Shown: positions 38,419-48,075, counted from the first letter of the stretch. The stretch: 48,396 nt of DNA from Asaia bogorensis (GCA_945905835.1 CAMDQJ010000014.1:1-48396), one strand, 5' to 3'. The notes: generated by a model from the sequence alone, not told the origin. Program-made: numbers and translations.

Positions 38419-38895
38419 GTGAAGCTCAGCACCAAGGGACGTTACGCCGTCATGGCGATGGTTGACCTCGCGCGTCACGCGCAGGCCAAGCCGGTTTCTT
38501 TGTCGGATATTGCTACCCGGCAGGAGATCTCGCTGTCGTATCTCGAGCAACTTTTTGCCCGCCTGCGCCGTGCCGGCCTGGTGAAGAGCGCGCGCGGTCC
38601 GGGCGGCGGCTATCGCCTCGCCAAGACCTCGGCCGACACGCGGGTCTCGGAAATCATTCTCGCGGTCGACGAGCCGATGAAGGCGACGCGCTGCACCGAG
38701 ATGGGCGCCACCGGTTGCCGCGCCGATCGCAGCAAGTGCCTGACCCACGATCTGTGGGAGGAGCTCGGCAACCAGATCCACAATTTCCTGAGCTCGGTGA
38801 CGCTGCTCGACGTGCTGGAGCGCAAGCTGGCGCCGCGTCTGGCCGAAGCGCAGGAGACCGCGCGGTCCGATTCGTCGATGGCCGCTGCAAGCTAG
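38419..38895 (+). CDS. iscR: Rrf2-family Fe-S cluster regulator IscR
   Basis: The GTG at 38419, preceded by AGGAGG, gives a 158-residue protein starting MKLSTKGRYAVMAMVDLA. The winged helix contains ISLSYLEQLFARLRRAGLVKSARGPGGGY, the classical Rrf2 recognition region. Cysteines C92, C100 and C107, followed by LTH, would hold the [2Fe-2S] cluster, with spacing somewhat wider than in E. coli IscR. The protein represses its own operon when the cell has enough clusters. It heads a nine-gene operon. Confidence 0.93.
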   Translation: MKLSTKGRYAVMAMVDLARHAQAKPVSLSDIATRQEISLSYLEQLFARLRRAGLVKSARGPGGGYRLAKTSADTRVSEIILAVDEPMKATRCTEMGATGCRADRSKCLTHDLWEELGNQIHNFLSSVTLLDVLERKLAPRLAEAQETARSDSSMAAAS

Positions 38896-38905
38896 GGCGG
38901 TTTCC

Positions 38906-40024
38906 GTGACCGCCGCCACCTATCTTGACCACAACGCCACGAGCCCGCTTCGGCCCGCGGCGTTCGACGCTATGGCCGAGACGTTGCGCGCCGGCGGCAA
39001 TCCTTCGTCGGTCCATCGCTGGGGCCGCGCCGCCCGCGGCCGCATCGACGCGGCGCGCCGCGGCGTTGCCGCGCTGGTTGGCGCGATGCCGGCGGAGATC
39101 GTGTTTACGTCAGGCGGAACCGAGGCCAACAGCCTTGCACTCGCCGGGGCGGGGCGGAAGCGTGTACTGGTGTCGGCTATCGAGCACGACAGCGTTTTGC
39201 GCGCAGTACCGAACGCCGAAAAGATCCCGGTCGATGGCGAAGGCGTCGTCGATCTGACCGCACTGGAGCGGATGCTCGCGGCCTCGAGCGAGCCGGCGCT
39301 GGTGTCGGTGATGTTCGCCAACAACGAAACCGGTGTGCTGCAGCCGATCGCCACGATCGTGCAGTTGGCGTGCGCCGCCAGCGCACTCGTTCATTGCGAC
39401 GCCGTCCAGGGTGCGGGCAAGGTGCCTGTCGATATGCACGGCCTCGGCATCGATTATCTCAGCCTGTCAGCCCACAAGCTCGGCGGCCCGACGGGTGTGG
39501 GCGCCTTGGCGATCCGTAATGGCGCGCCGCTCGTCACCGATCGTCGCGGCGGCGGGCAGGAATCCAACCGTCGCGCCGGCACGGAGAACGTGTCGGGTAT
39601 CGTCGGATTTGGCGTGGCGGCGGCCGAGGCCCGCATGGGACTCGATGCGACCGGCCTGCGCGACCGCCTCGAAGCGGCACTGCTCGACATCGCTCCCGCG
39701 GCACGCGTCTTTGGCGCCGGGGCGCCGCGTCTGCCCAACACGGCCTGCATCTCTATGCCGGGCGTGCGGGCGGAGACCCAGGTGATGGCGCTCGATCTCG
39801 CGGGCGTCGCGGTCAGCGCCGGAGCGGCCTGCTCGTCGGGCAAGGTGACCCGCTCGGCGGTGCTGTCGGCCATGGGCGTAAAAGATGCCGAAGCCGATAC
39901 GGCGCTCAGGATAAGTCTCGGCTGGAACACGGTTTCCGGGGATATCGAACGCTTGATTGCGGCCTGGCAGGACCTATATATCCGAGTACCGCACTCGGAT
40001 ATTACCCAAGCCCGTGCGGCATAG
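38906..40024 (+). CDS. Cysteine desulfurase, NifS-like
   Basis: This PLP enzyme takes sulfur from cysteine to make a persulfide. The 372-residue product has the PLP lysine in [10 protein letters not shown] and the acceptor cysteine loop AGAACSSGK. It is shorter and clearly different from the IscS next door, being more like NifS-type proteins. The GTG start at 38906 follows iscR by 10 bases. Rickettsia-type isc clusters also carry a nifS-like gene before iscS. The end of the gene is also regulatory: a perfect palindrome and promoter-like boxes lie in its last 75 bases. Whether it serves the scaffold IscU or another pathway such as tRNA thiolation is open. Confidence 0.88.
   Translation: MTAATYLDHNATSPLRPAAFDAMAETLRAGGNPSSVHRWGRAARGRIDAARRGVAALVGAMPAEIVFTSGGTEANSLALAGAGRKRVLVSAIEHDSVLRAVPNAEKIPVDGEGVVDLTALERMLAASSEPALVSVMFANNETGVLQPIATIVQLACAASALVHCDAVQGAGKVPVDMHGLGIDYLSLSAHKLGGPTGVGALAIRNGAPLVTDRRGGGQESNRRAGTENVSGIVGFGVAAAEARMGLDATGLRDRLEAALLDIAPAARVFGAGAPRLPNTACISMPGVRAETQVMALDLAGVAVSAGAACSSGKVTRSAVLSAMGVKDAEADTALRISLGWNTVSGDIERLIAAWQDLYIRVPHSDITQARAA
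39953..40002 (+). promoter_or_regulatory. Internal promoter and operator-like palindrome before iscS
   Basis: TTGATT (39953-39958), 16 bases, TATATA (39975-39980) resemble a promoter inside the end of the nifS-like gene. ATATCCGAGT (39978-39987), five bases, ACTCGGATAT (39993-40002) is a perfect ten-base inverted repeat overlapping the -10 box. Its half-site ATCCGAG/CTCGGAT is that of the palindrome in the iscR promoter. It could also form an RNA hairpin. Confidence 0.6.
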
Positions 40025-40043
40025 GAATTTCAAGGGGTTAGTG

Positions 40044-41282
40044 ATGAACGCGTTTACCCAGATGCGGCGCAACGACCAGCCGATCTACCTCGACTATCAG
40101 GCGACCACGCCGATGGATCCGCGGGTGCTGGAAGCGATGATGCCGTACTTCACGACCAAGTTCGGCAACGCCCATTCGCGCAGCCACAGCTACGGCTGGG
40201 AGGCCGAGGAGGGCGTCGAGAAGGCGCGCGCCCAGGTCGCCAAGCTGATCGGCGCCGACGAGAAGGAAGTGATCTACACATCCGGCGCCACCGAATCGAA
40301 CAACCTCGCCATCCGCGGCGTCGCCGAGTTCTACAAGGACCGGCGCAATCACATCGTCACCACCGTGACCGAGCACAAGTGTGTGCTCGATACCTGCCGC
40401 CATCTCGAGCAGCAGGGCTTCGAGGTCACCTATCTGCCGGTGCAGAAGAACGGCTTGCTCGATCTCGACGTGCTGCGCGCGGCGGTGACCGACAAGACGG
40501 TCGTCGTCTCGGTGATGGCGGTGAACAACGAGATCGGCGTCATCCAGCCGCTGGCCGAGATCGGCAAGATCTGCCGCGAGAAGGGCGCCTTCTTCCACAC
40601 CGACGCCGCCCAAGCCGCCGGCAAGATCCCGCTCGACGTCGAGGCGATGAACATCGACCTCATGAGCATCTCGGGCCACAAGATCTACGGCCCCAAGGGC
40701 ATCGGCGCGCTCTACGTCCGCCGCAAGCCGCGGGTGCGCCTGGTTCCCCTGATCGTGGGCGGCGGCCAGGAGCGTGGTTTTCGCTCGGGCACGCTGCCGA
40801 CGCCGCTTTGCGTTGGTCTGGGCGAAGCCTGCGAGATTGCGGCCAAGGAAATGGATGCCGAAGCAAAGCGCCTGACCAAGCTGCGCGACCGCATGCTGAA
40901 GGGCCTGCAGTCCAAGCTCACCGACCTCGTCATCAACGGCGACCTCGAGCACCGCATCCCGGGTAACCTCAACATCAGCTTCGCCTATGTCGAGGGCGAG
41001 TCGCTGATGATGGGTATCAAGAACCTGTCGGTATCGTCGGGTTCGGCCTGCACCTCGGCCTCGCTCGAGCCCAGCTACGTGCTGCGCGCGCTGGGCGTCG
41101 AGGAGGAGATGGCGCACACCTCGTTGCGCATTGGCCTTGGACGCTTCACCACCGAGCACGAAGTCGACACCGCCGTCGCCGAGCTCGTGCACCACGTCAC
41201 CAAGCTGCGTGAAATGAGCCCGCTCTGGGAAATGGCCCAGGAGGGCATCGACATCAAGTCGATCGAATGGGCGGCTCATTGA
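40044..41282 (+). CDS. iscS: Cysteine desulfurase IscS
   Basis: The housekeeping sulfur donor for Fe-S clusters and for MnmA-dependent tRNA thiolation. I begin at the ATG at 40044 ([25 protein letters not shown], 412 aa) with AAGGGG upstream; the frame open to 39957 passes through the palindrome. The PLP lysine is in [12 protein letters not shown] and the persulfide cysteine in [15 protein letters not shown], in the long flexible loop typical of IscS. The C-terminal [22 protein letters not shown] is the conserved IscU-contact tail. mnmA lies within 6 kb downstream. Confidence 0.96.
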   Translation: MNAFTQMRRNDQPIYLDYQATTPMDPRVLEAMMPYFTTKFGNAHSRSHSYGWEAEEGVEKARAQVAKLIGADEKEVIYTSGATESNNLAIRGVAEFYKDRRNHIVTTVTEHKCVLDTCRHLEQQGFEVTYLPVQKNGLLDLDVLRAAVTDKTVVVSVMAVNNEIGVIQPLAEIGKICREKGAFFHTDAAQAAGKIPLDVEAMNIDLMSISGHKIYGPKGIGALYVRRKPRVRLVPLIVGGGQERGFRSGTLPTPLCVGLGEACEIAAKEMDAEAKRLTKLRDRMLKGLQSKLTDLVINGDLEHRIPGNLNISFAYVEGESLMMGIKNLSVSSGSACTSASLEPSYVLRALGVEEEMAHTSLRIGLGRFTTEHEVDTAVAELVHHVTKLREMSPLWEMAQEGIDIKSIEWAAH

Positions 41283-41309
41283 ACCGCGGAAAAGCCTGAG
41301 GAGAGTGTC

Positions 41310-41702
41310 ATGGCCTACAGTGAAAAACTGATCGACCACTACGAGAACCCCCGCAACATCGGCGCGCTCGACAAGAACGCCGAGGATGTTGGCACCGGTC
41401 TGGTCGGCGCGCCCGCCTGCGGCGACGTCATGAAGCTGCAGATCAAGGTCGGCGCCGATGGCCTGATCGAGGATGCCAAGTTCAAGACCTTCGGCTGCGG
41501 CTCGGCCATCGCCTCGAGCTCGCTCGTCACTGAATGGGTCAAGGGCAAGACCCTGGACGAGGCCGAGACGATCAAGAACACCGACATTGCCCGGCATCTG
41601 GCCCTGCCGCCTGTCAAGATCCACTGCTCGGTGCTGGCCGAGGACGCGATCAAGGCGGCGATTGCCGACTACCGCGCCAAGGCCGGCAAGAAGGACGCGT
41701 AA
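41310..41702 (+). CDS. iscU: Fe-S cluster scaffold IscU
   Basis: It assembles a [2Fe-2S] cluster and passes it on with HscA/HscB. The 130-residue length is close to E. coli's 128. Ligands C37, D39, C63, H105 and C106 are all present at the family positions. LPPVK (99-103) is the HscA-binding motif and precedes KIHCS. GGAG before the ATG (GAGGAGAG) supports the start. Confidence 0.97.
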   Translation: MAYSEKLIDHYENPRNIGALDKNAEDVGTGLVGAPACGDVMKLQIKVGADGLIEDAKFKTFGCGSAIASSSLVTEWVKGKTLDEAETIKNTDIARHLALPPVKIHCSVLAEDAIKAAIADYRAKAGKKDA

Positions 41703-41731
41703 GCAAGGTTGGTAAATTAGTAGGAAGTGCG

Positions 41732-42139
41732 ATGAGCGACACGGTTCAGCCTGCAACGACCTCTTCCGCGCCCGCGGCGCCGGCGACGCCTCGCGTGCGC
41801 CGGCCGCGTCCGGCCGTCATGTCGGTGACGCCGGGCGCCGCCGAGCGCGTCAAGGCGCTGATCGAGAGCCGAGGCAAGCCAACCGCCGGCATCCGCATCG
41901 GCGTGCGCTCCAAGGGCTGCTCGGGCATGAGCTACACGCTCGAATTCGCCGACAAGCAGGAGCCGATGGACGAGGTCGTCGAGGCCAACGGTATCAAGCT
42001 CTTGATCGATCCCAAGGCCTCGCTGTTCCTGATCGGCACCGAGATGGACTACGAGGAAGAGAAGCTGAAGTCGGGCTTCGTGTTCAAGAACCCGAACGAG
42101 AAGGGCCGCTGCGGCTGCGGCGAATCCTTCCACGTCTGA
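41732..42139 (+). CDS. iscA: A-type Fe-S carrier IscA, with N-terminal extension
   Basis: The 135-residue product has the three A-type cysteines: SKGCSGMSY and GRCGCGES. Compared with the usual 107 residues it has about 28 extra, Ala/Pro/Thr-rich and Arg-rich residues at the start (MSDTVQPATTSSAPAAP...), probably disordered. The ATG at 41732 has AGGAAG upstream. A shorter start at the internal MSVTPGAAERV is possible but has no ribosome site. Confidence 0.93.
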   Translation: MSDTVQPATTSSAPAAPATPRVRRPRPAVMSVTPGAAERVKALIESRGKPTAGIRIGVRSKGCSGMSYTLEFADKQEPMDEVVEANGIKLLIDPKASLFLIGTEMDYEEEKLKSGFVFKNPNEKGRCGCGESFHV

Positions 42140-42151
42140 CGACGCCGCGTC

Positions 42152-42664
42152 ATGGACCATTTCGCGCGGCTGGGATTGTCGGCGGCGCTCGACCTGGAGC
42201 CGGCCACCCTCGATCGCGTCTACTTTGCCTTGCAACGGCAATGGCACCCCGACCGATTTGTGACCCAACCGGCTGCCGAGCAAGCCAAGGCGTCGAGCGA
42301 GGCGGCTTCGCTGAACGAGGCCTACCGGACGCTGAAGGATCCGCTGTCGCGGGCCTTCTATCTGGCTCAATTGAATGGCGTTGACCTGCCGGGCGACGGC
42401 AAGACGATCGACGATCCGGACCTGCTGATGGAAGCCATGGAAACGCGCGAGGCCCTGCACGAGGCGGCAACGCCTGAAGCCATCGACGCTTTGGCCGACA
42501 CGGCGCACCGCGACGTGCAGAAGTCGCTGGCGGCGGTGGGCAGTTTATTCTTGGCAAACGACAAGCCCGCCATCAGAAAGGCGCTCCTTCGCCTGCGCTA
42601 CCTCGACAAGTTCGCCGAGGAGGCGCGGTCGCGGCGCACTAACCTCGAACGAGCAAGAGCATGA
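42152..42664 (+). CDS. hscB: J-protein co-chaperone HscB
   Basis: It recruits HscA to IscU and stimulates its ATPase. The 170-residue product carries the J-domain with HPD in [19 protein letters not shown] and [20 protein letters not shown], then a helical IscU-binding domain ([15 protein letters not shown]). Alphaproteobacterial members sometimes have N-terminal zinc cysteines; none here. It overlaps hscA by four bases. Confidence 0.94.
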   Translation: MDHFARLGLSAALDLEPATLDRVYFALQRQWHPDRFVTQPAAEQAKASSEAASLNEAYRTLKDPLSRAFYLAQLNGVDLPGDGKTIDDPDLLMEAMETREALHEAATPEAIDALADTAHRDVQKSLAAVGSLFLANDKPAIRKALLRLRYLDKFAEEARSRRTNLERARA

Positions 42665-44556
42665 GTCTGCTGGAGATCCACGAGCCGGGCGAAACGCCGC
42701 TGCCCCATGCGGGCGAGGGCGCGCTGGCGGTCGGCATCGATCTAGGCACGACCAATTCCGTGGTTGCCATCGCCCGCGACGGCGTGCCCGCCGCGCTGCA
42801 CGACGAGACTGGCAAGGCACTGGTGCCCTCGATCGTGGCCTGGCCCGCGGCCGGCGGCGTGCTGGTCGGCGACGACGCCCGCGCGCTGCTGGCAAGCGAA
42901 CCGACGCGCGTCGTCTCCTCGATCAAGCGCCTGATGGGACGGGGTGCCGCCGACCTGCACACAGTGGCCGGCGTACTACCCTACGAGATCGAACCTGGCA
43001 GCGGCCAGCACGACATGGTGAAGCTGCGCATCGGCGGCAAACCGCGCTCGCCGGTCGAGATTTCCGCCGAGATCCTGAAGACGCTGCGCAAGCGTGCCGA
43101 AGCGGCTCTCGAAAAGCCGGTCGAGCGCGCCGTCATCACGGTGCCCGCCTATTTCGACGATGCCGCGCGCACGGCGACTCGCGATGCCGCCCGTGTGGCG
43201 GGCCTTGAAGTGCTGCGTCTCGTGAACGAGCCGACGGCGGCGGCGCTGGCTTACGGCCTCGATAAGGGTTCAGAGGGTCTTTACGCCGTCTATGATCTGG
43301 GCGGCGGCACGTTCGATTTCTCGCTGCTGCGGCTGGAGAAGGGCGTATTCCAGGTGCTGGCGACTGGGGGCGACACCGCCCTTGGCGGCGACGATTTCGA
43401 CCGCGCCATCGCCGAGCGGATGCTGGCCGAGCGCAAGCGCGATGGCCTCGTCGACGCCATCGACGAAAGCGCCGTGAAGAAGGCACTGGGCCTTGCCCGT
43501 ACCATGAAGGAGCAGCTCTCCGACCGCGAGCAGACGTCAGGCCGTCTCGAACTGTCGGGTACGCCGTCCTTCCATGCGCTGACGCGCGATGAATTCGACG
43601 CGATGATCGCTGCGTATGTCACGCGTACCATCGAGATTGCCAAGGGCGTCCTTTTGGATGCGGGCATCAAGGCCGACGAGTTGGAGGGTGTCGTGCTGGT
43701 CGGCGGCTCGACCCGCGTGCCGCTCGCCCGCGCCAAAGTCGCGGAATTCCTCGGCAAGCCGCCGCTCACGGACATCGATCCCGACGAAGTCGTCGCTCTG
43801 GGCGCCGCCTTGCAGGCCGAGGCGCTGACCAGTGGCGGTGACACGCTGCTGCTCGACGTCACGCCGCTGTCGCTCGGCCTCGAAACCATGGGCGGCATCG
43901 TGGAAAAGGTCGTGCCACGCAACACGCCGATCCCCGTGCAGCTCGCGCAGGATTTCACCACCTACCAGGACGGCCAGAGCGCCATGGCGATCCACGTCGT
44001 GCAGGGCGAGCGCGAGATGGTCGCCGACTGCCGCAGCCTGGCGCGCTTCGAGCTTTTGGGCATTCCGCCGATGGTCGCGGGTGCGGCGCGCATCCGCGTC
44101 AGCTTCGCGGTCGATGCCGACGGCTTGCTCACGGTCTCGGCCGAGGAGAAGACCACCGGCATCGCCCAGCGCATCGAGGTCAAGCCGTCCTATGGCCTGA
44201 GCCATGACGACATGGCCGACATGCTCTACGACAGCCTCGACAATGCCGAGGCCGACATGACTTTGCGCCTGCTGACGGAGGCGCGCGTCGAGGCCAACCG
44301 CACCCTGCTGGCCCTCGATGCGGCGCTCGCCAAGGATGGCGCGCTGCTCGCCGAGCCCGAACGCGCGGAACTCGACGCGGCGCGGCAGCGTTTGCAGAAG
44401 GCCGTTGCGGCGGACTCCCGCGACGAGATCAATGCGGCGGCCGAGGCGCTGGAGACGGTGTCCAAGCCCTTCGCCGAGCGGCGCATGGATCGCGGCATTC
44501 GCGAGGCGCTGGCGGGCCGTTCCGTCGCCGACCTCGAACGCCGCGTGGCGGAGTAA
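42661..44556 (+). CDS. hscA: Hsp70-type chaperone HscA
   Basis: This 631-residue DnaK relative is specialised for cluster release from IscU. ATPase motifs are [32 protein letters not shown] and [14 protein letters not shown]. The substrate domain begins at [30 protein letters not shown], matching HscA more than DnaK, and the C-terminal lid is shorter than in DnaK. It lies in the usual place between hscB and fdx. Confidence 0.96.
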   Translation: MSLLEIHEPGETPLPHAGEGALAVGIDLGTTNSVVAIARDGVPAALHDETGKALVPSIVAWPAAGGVLVGDDARALLASEPTRVVSSIKRLMGRGAADLHTVAGVLPYEIEPGSGQHDMVKLRIGGKPRSPVEISAEILKTLRKRAEAALEKPVERAVITVPAYFDDAARTATRDAARVAGLEVLRLVNEPTAAALAYGLDKGSEGLYAVYDLGGGTFDFSLLRLEKGVFQVLATGGDTALGGDDFDRAIAERMLAERKRDGLVDAIDESAVKKALGLARTMKEQLSDREQTSGRLELSGTPSFHALTRDEFDAMIAAYVTRTIEIAKGVLLDAGIKADELEGVVLVGGSTRVPLARAKVAEFLGKPPLTDIDPDEVVALGAALQAEALTSGGDTLLLDVTPLSLGLETMGGIVEKVVPRNTPIPVQLAQDFTTYQDGQSAMAIHVVQGEREMVADCRSLARFELLGIPPMVAGAARIRVSFAVDADGLLTVSAEEKTTGIAQRIEVKPSYGLSHDDMADMLYDSLDNAEADMTLRLLTEARVEANRTLLALDAALAKDGALLAEPERAELDAARQRLQKAVAADSRDEINAAAEALETVSKPFAERRMDRGIREALAGRSVADLERRVAE

Positions 44557-44569
44557 TCGGAGCCAAAAT

Positions 44570-44905
44570 ATGCCCAAGCTGGTGTTCGTGCTGAAGGACG
44601 GCTCGCGCAAGGAAGTCGATGCGCCGAACGGCCTGTCGGTGCTGGAGATCGCCCATCGCAACCATGTCGATATCGAGGGCGCCTGCGAGGGTTCGCTCGC
44701 CTGCTCGACCTGCCACGTGGTCGTCGAGCCGGAATGGTTCGCCAAGCTGGCGCAGGCCAGCGAGGACGAGGAGGACATGCTGGACCTGGCCTTCGGGCTT
44801 ACCCACACCTCCCGCCTCGGTTGCCAGATACGCATGAGCGACGCGCTGGACGGGCTGGTGGTCCGCCTGCCGGCCGCCACCCGCAACATGATGGTCGACA
44901 AGTAG
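44570..44905 (+). CDS. fdx: [2Fe-2S] ferredoxin of the isc system
   Basis: The 111-residue electron carrier has cluster ligands C39, C45 and C48 ([17 protein letters not shown]) and C85 (RLGCQIRM), the adrenodoxin-type spacing. It supplies electrons for cluster assembly. The ATG at 44570, 13 bases after hscA, replaces a longer open frame that is antisense-like and unsupported. Confidence 0.95.
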   Translation: MPKLVFVLKDGSRKEVDAPNGLSVLEIAHRNHVDIEGACEGSLACSTCHVVVEPEWFAKLAQASEDEEDMLDLAFGLTHTSRLGCQIRMSDALDGLVVRLPAATRNMMVDK

Positions 44906-44915
44906 GAGGCGAGGC

Positions 44916-45119
44916 ATGCCCAAGCTGCGCTGGACGGACGTCCGGGACATTGCCATCGAGCTCGATGAGCGCCATCCCGACGTCGACAACGTCAATCTGC
45001 GCTTCACCGACCTGCACAAATGGGTGCTGGAATTGCCCGATTTTGACGACGATCCCAAGCGATCCAATGAGAAGATCCTGGAGGCCATCCAGGCTGCCTG
45101 GATCGAGGAACGTGACTAA
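44916..45119 (+). CDS. iscX: IscX (YfhJ), Fe-S assembly modulator
   Basis: The 67-residue acidic protein, with WTDVRDIAIELDERHPDVDN and WVLELPDFDDDPKRSNEKILEAIQAAW, binds IscS and iron and tunes desulfurase activity. It is the last gene of the operon, 10 bases after fdx. The 97 bases after it hold no gene; a sequence TTGCGT...TATTTT could be the promoter of the following lipoprotein, but this is weak. Confidence 0.95.
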   Translation: MPKLRWTDVRDIAIELDERHPDVDNVNLRFTDLHKWVLELPDFDDDPKRSNEKILEAIQAAWIEERD

Positions 45120-45216
45120 ATCGCTGCCTCGTGGTTTCGTTTGGGGATATGAGCGCGTTGCGTGCCGTATTTTAGTCGAAAAGGACCGCGACATTGCGCT
45201 CCCTGGGAGACACGAG

Positions 45217-45735
45217 ATGACGCCCCATTGGGTTCGAAAACTGGCCCTGCCGCTCGCCATGGTGGCGGGCCTGTCGGCATGCTCAAACGCCGGCGTCCAG
45301 CCCGGCATCGTCAATACGGCCTCCACGACCAGCCAGGCGGCGGGCGTCAGTGAAAGCGGTCGAGTCGTGTCGATCCGTGAGGCCGGCCTTCGCGGCGCGG
45401 GCGGCTCCGGAAGCGGCGGCGGCACTCTTATGGGTGGTGTGATGGGGGCTGCGGGCGGTGCTGCCATCGGCGGCGCGACCAGCCGTTCGATCGGCGGTGG
45501 CCTGATCGGCGCGCTGCTCGGTGCGGTCGGCGGCGCCATCGCCGGCACCATCGTCGATCGTCAGTCGGGCGTCGGCCGCGGCATCGAGGTCACGGTGCAA
45601 AAGGACGACGGCCAGACCATCACCGTGGCGCAACGCGACGACGGCGACGTACAATTGGGCGATCGCGTCCAGGTCGTCACAGACCGCAACGGCGTCGCCA
45701 AGGCCGTGCGCGACAGCAACCGCCAGCCCGACTAG
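45217..45735 (+). CDS. Glycine-zipper outer-membrane lipoprotein (SlyB/17-kDa antigen-like), copy 1
   Basis: The 172-residue product starts at the ATG at 45217 (GGGA upstream) with signal peptide LALPLAMVAGLSAC, lipobox LSAC. A glycine zipper follows ([38 protein letters not shown]), which forms a membrane-inserted hairpin, and a C-terminal beta domain GIEVTVQKDDGQTITVAQRDDGDVQ. Such lipoproteins accumulate under envelope stress in other bacteria; the exact role is unknown. A closely similar gene follows in tandem. Confidence 0.85.
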   Translation: MTPHWVRKLALPLAMVAGLSACSNAGVQPGIVNTASTTSQAAGVSESGRVVSIREAGLRGAGGSGSGGGTLMGGVMGAAGGAAIGGATSRSIGGGLIGALLGAVGGAIAGTIVDRQSGVGRGIEVTVQKDDGQTITVAQRDDGDVQLGDRVQVVTDRNGVAKAVRDSNRQPD

Positions 45736-45774
45736 GTGTTGGCTAGGTTGAGAATCCACCTTGAGGGGAGAGCC

Positions 45775-46293
45775 ATGATCGTCCGCCTGATCCGTACGTT
45801 ATTCATTCCGCTGGTGCTCGCAGCCGGCCTTGCCGCCTGCAACGAGAGCAGCGGCGCCGTTCAGCCGGGCGTCGTCCAGACCTCGGCCTCGGGACCATCG
45901 GGCTATCGCGGCGAAAGCGGCCGTGTCGTGTCGATCCGCGAGGCCAATATCAGGGGCGGCCGGCAGTCCGGCGTCAGTGGCGGCACGCTGATCGGCGGCG
46001 GCGTCGGCATGGCCGGCGGTGCAGCGATCGGTGCGGCCACCACCAACTCGGTGGGCGGCGCGGTGGTCGGCGGCCTTTTGGGTGCGGTCGGCGGCGCTAT
46101 CGCGGGCACGGCGATCGACCAGAATTCGACCAAGCGCGGCATCGAGGTCACCATCCAGAAGGGTGACGGCCAGACCGTCACCATCGCCCAGCACGACGAC
46201 GGCGACGTGCAGATGGGCGATCGGGTGCAGATCGTCTACGACCGCAACGGCGTGGCCAAAGCCGTGCGCGATACCGGCTATCGCCGCGACTAG
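45775..46293 (+). CDS. Glycine-zipper outer-membrane lipoprotein, copy 2
   Basis: Also 172 residues, from the ATG at 45775 with GAGGGGAG upstream and lipobox LAAC. It matches copy 1 in the block [11 protein letters not shown], in the glycine zipper and in the C-terminal GIEVTxQKxDGQTxTxAQ domain, so the pair arose by tandem duplication. The linker after the lipobox differs ([13 protein letters not shown]), and the zipper loop sequence differs too ([11 protein letters not shown] against ATSRSIGGGLI). The two may form mixed complexes. Confidence 0.85.
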   Translation: MIVRLIRTLFIPLVLAAGLAACNESSGAVQPGVVQTSASGPSGYRGESGRVVSIREANIRGGRQSGVSGGTLIGGGVGMAGGAAIGAATTNSVGGAVVGGLLGAVGGAIAGTAIDQNSTKRGIEVTIQKGDGQTVTIAQHDDGDVQMGDRVQIVYDRNGVAKAVRDTGYRRD

Positions 46294-46307
46294 CGGCAGC
46301 TAACGGC

Positions 46308-46325
46308 GGGGCCTATATAGGCCCC
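46308..46325. promoter_or_regulatory. Perfect 18-base palindrome directly before mnmA
   Basis: GGGGCCTATATAGGCCCC ends three bases before the mnmA ATG (46329). Its centre TATATA would place a transcription start at or next to the ATG, giving a leaderless message, and the stem could terminate the upstream lipoprotein transcript. No Shine-Dalgarno is present for mnmA. Confidence 0.5.
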
Positions 46326-46328
46326 ACC

Positions 46329-47456
46329 ATGGCCGCCAATTCCCTCGGAATACACAAGTCGCCCGCTGACACCCGCGTGGTCGTCGCCATGTCGGGCGGC
46401 GTCGATTCGTCGGTGACCGCTGCGGTCCTGCGCGAGCAGGGCTACGACGTCGTGGGCGTGACCTTGCAGCTCTACGATCATGGCGCGGCAGTGGGCAAGG
46501 CGGGTGCCTGCTGCGCCGGCCAGGACATCGCCGATGCCCGCCGGGTCGCCGAGCGACTGGCCATCCCGCACTACGTGCTTGACTACGAAACCCGCTTTCG
46601 CGCCGAGGTCATGGACTCCTTCGCCGACGCCTATGTGCGCGGCGAGACGCCGGTGCCTTGCATTGCCTGCAATCGCACCGTGAAGTTTCGCGATCTGCTC
46701 AAGACCGCGCGCGAACTCGGGGCCGAGGCGCTGGCGACCGGCCACTATGTCCGCCGCGTCGTGGGCGAGCAGGGCCCGGAGCTGCACCGCGGTGCCGACC
46801 CGGCGCGCGACCAGAGCTATTTCCTGTTCGGCACGACCCACGAGCAGCTCGACTTCCTGCGTTTCCCGCTCGGCCACCTGCCCAAGAGCGAGACGCGCGC
46901 GCTGGCCGAGCGTTTCGACCTGCCGGTGGCCGAAAAGGCCGACAGCCAGGACATCTGCTTCGTGCCCAACGGCGACTACGCCTCGGTGATCAAGAAGCTG
47001 CGACCCGAGAGCATCGAGGCGGGCGAGATCGTCGACATGAGCGGCCAAAGCGTTGGCCGTCATGATGGTATCGTGCACTTCACTGTCGGTCAGCGCCGCG
47101 GCCTCGCCATCGGCGAACGCGAAGGGACATCGAACGATCCGCTTTACGTCGTGCGGCTGGAGCCCGAGATGCGCCGCGTCGTCGTCGGCCCGCGCTCGGC
47201 ACTCGGTCGCAGCGAAATCGCGCTCTACGACGTGAACTGGATCGGCGCGCCGTTTGACGGGACGCTACCGGTTCAGGTCCGTGTGCGCTCCTCGCAGGCG
47301 CTGCGGCCGGCGACGGTGACCCGGGCCGGCGAAAGCTGGACGGTCCGCTTCGACCAGCCCGAAATCGGCGTCTCGCCCGGCCAGGCCTGCGTGATCCACG
47401 ATTCCGCGACCGGCAGCCGCGTGCTGGGCGGAGGCTTCATCAGGCGATTCGCCTAA
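46329..47456 (+). CDS. mnmA: tRNA 2-thiouridylase MnmA
   Basis: It places sulfur on the wobble uridine of tRNA-Glu, -Gln and -Lys, using sulfur that originates from IscS. The 375-residue product has the PP-loop [12 protein letters not shown], catalytic cysteines in [12 protein letters not shown] and [10 protein letters not shown], and the family motif TGHYVRR. Length and order match. No ribosome site precedes the ATG at 46329, though a palindrome does. It sits a few kb from iscS, which fits a shared sulfur pathway. Confidence 0.96.
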   Translation: MAANSLGIHKSPADTRVVVAMSGGVDSSVTAAVLREQGYDVVGVTLQLYDHGAAVGKAGACCAGQDIADARRVAERLAIPHYVLDYETRFRAEVMDSFADAYVRGETPVPCIACNRTVKFRDLLKTARELGAEALATGHYVRRVVGEQGPELHRGADPARDQSYFLFGTTHEQLDFLRFPLGHLPKSETRALAERFDLPVAEKADSQDICFVPNGDYASVIKKLRPESIEAGEIVDMSGQSVGRHDGIVHFTVGQRRGLAIGEREGTSNDPLYVVRLEPEMRRVVVGPRSALGRSEIALYDVNWIGAPFDGTLPVQVRVRSSQALRPATVTRAGESWTVRFDQPEIGVSPGQACVIHDSATGSRVLGGGFIRRFA

Positions 47457-47469
47457 TAGAAAATAGCTC

Positions 47470-47946
47470 GTGCGTCGACTTCTTTTGTTTGCGGTTTTGC
47501 TTGCATTGGCTTCCTGCACGCAAGCGGACGTACCGGATCACCTCAAAAAGCCGAACCTCGTTTCTGTGGGCATGTCTGTATCGGAGGTTGAGGCTCTTGT
47601 GGGGAGAAGTTCACAAACATGCTGGGGATACGAGCCTGACGGCTTTCTTGAATTGGTCTGCTTCCGCAATGAGAAGGCCATTTCCTACTTTAGAGCAAAG
47701 ATTGGCGTGCCCATTTTCTGCTCCAGCCAAATAGAAGAATGGAACGCGACCACTTCGCCGCCGTCTTATTCGGCCGCCACTACCAAAGTCGAGGCCGGAA
47801 TGTCCCCAGGCCAAGTGGCCGGGCTATTGGGGCGCCATCTCGGAGTCAAAGAATCATATGTGGCCCACTACAATGACTACGAGGCGTTATTCGCAAACGG
47901 CAAGCTAGTCAGATTCGAGGTAGTTCCGCGGCCCGCACATCCCTAG
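47470..47946 (+). CDS. Putative lipoprotein with two BamE-like motifs, AT-richer
   Basis: The 158-residue product begins at a GTG with signal RRLLLFAVLLALASC (lipobox LASC). Two copies of the BamE/SmpA-type pattern 'V-x-x-GM-S-x-x-V-x-x-L-x-GR' are seen: LVSVGMSVSEVEALVGRSS and VEAGMSPGQVAGLLGRHLG, each at the start of a short alpha-beta unit. A cysteine-rich middle (TCWGYEP, VCF, PIFCSS) lies between. Base composition is lower in G+C than neighbours. It lies between mnmA and a tRNA next to an insertion sequence, so it may be acquired. The function is unknown. The ribosome site is weak. Confidence 0.65.
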   Translation: MRRLLLFAVLLALASCTQADVPDHLKKPNLVSVGMSVSEVEALVGRSSQTCWGYEPDGFLELVCFRNEKAISYFRAKIGVPIFCSSQIEEWNATTSPPSYSAATTKVEAGMSPGQVAGLLGRHLGVKESYVAHYNDYEALFANGKLVRFEVVPRPAHP

Positions 47947-47957
47947 GCGGCAGTTCC

Positions 47958-47985
47958 TTGACACTCTGCGGCTGCGCCGCATAAA
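47958..47985 (+). promoter_or_regulatory. tRNA-Met promoter
   Basis: TTGACA (47958-47963) is a consensus -35 box; CATAAA (47980-47985) at 16 bases is a fair -10. The tRNA starts 14 bases after the -10. Strong promoters are usual for tRNA genes. Confidence 0.75.
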
Positions 47986-47998
47986 AGCGCCCACCCAT

Positions 47999-48075
47999 GG
48001 CTGGGTAGCTCAGCTGGTTAGAGCACGGCACTCATAATGCCGGGGTCGGCGGTTCAAGTCCGCCCCCAGCTACCA
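47999..48075 (+). tRNA. Elongator tRNA-Met (anticodon CAT), CCA encoded
   Basis: The 77-base cloverleaf: acceptor GGCTGGG pairing with CCCAGCT (one G-U), D-arm GCTCAGCTGGTTAGAGC, anticodon arm CGGCA-CTCATAA-TGCCG with CAT at 48033-48035, variable GGGTC, T-arm GGCGG-TTCAAGT-CCGCC, discriminator A and encoded CCA. The anticodon loop CTCATAA and the following GGGTC match elongator Met rather than the initiator. Ile(CAT) is a less likely alternative. Confidence 0.95.

Noticed and set aside
40038..41756. A 572-codon minus-strand frame opposite iscS and iscU
   Set aside because: It is a shadow of well-defined genes, with no domain or ribosome site.
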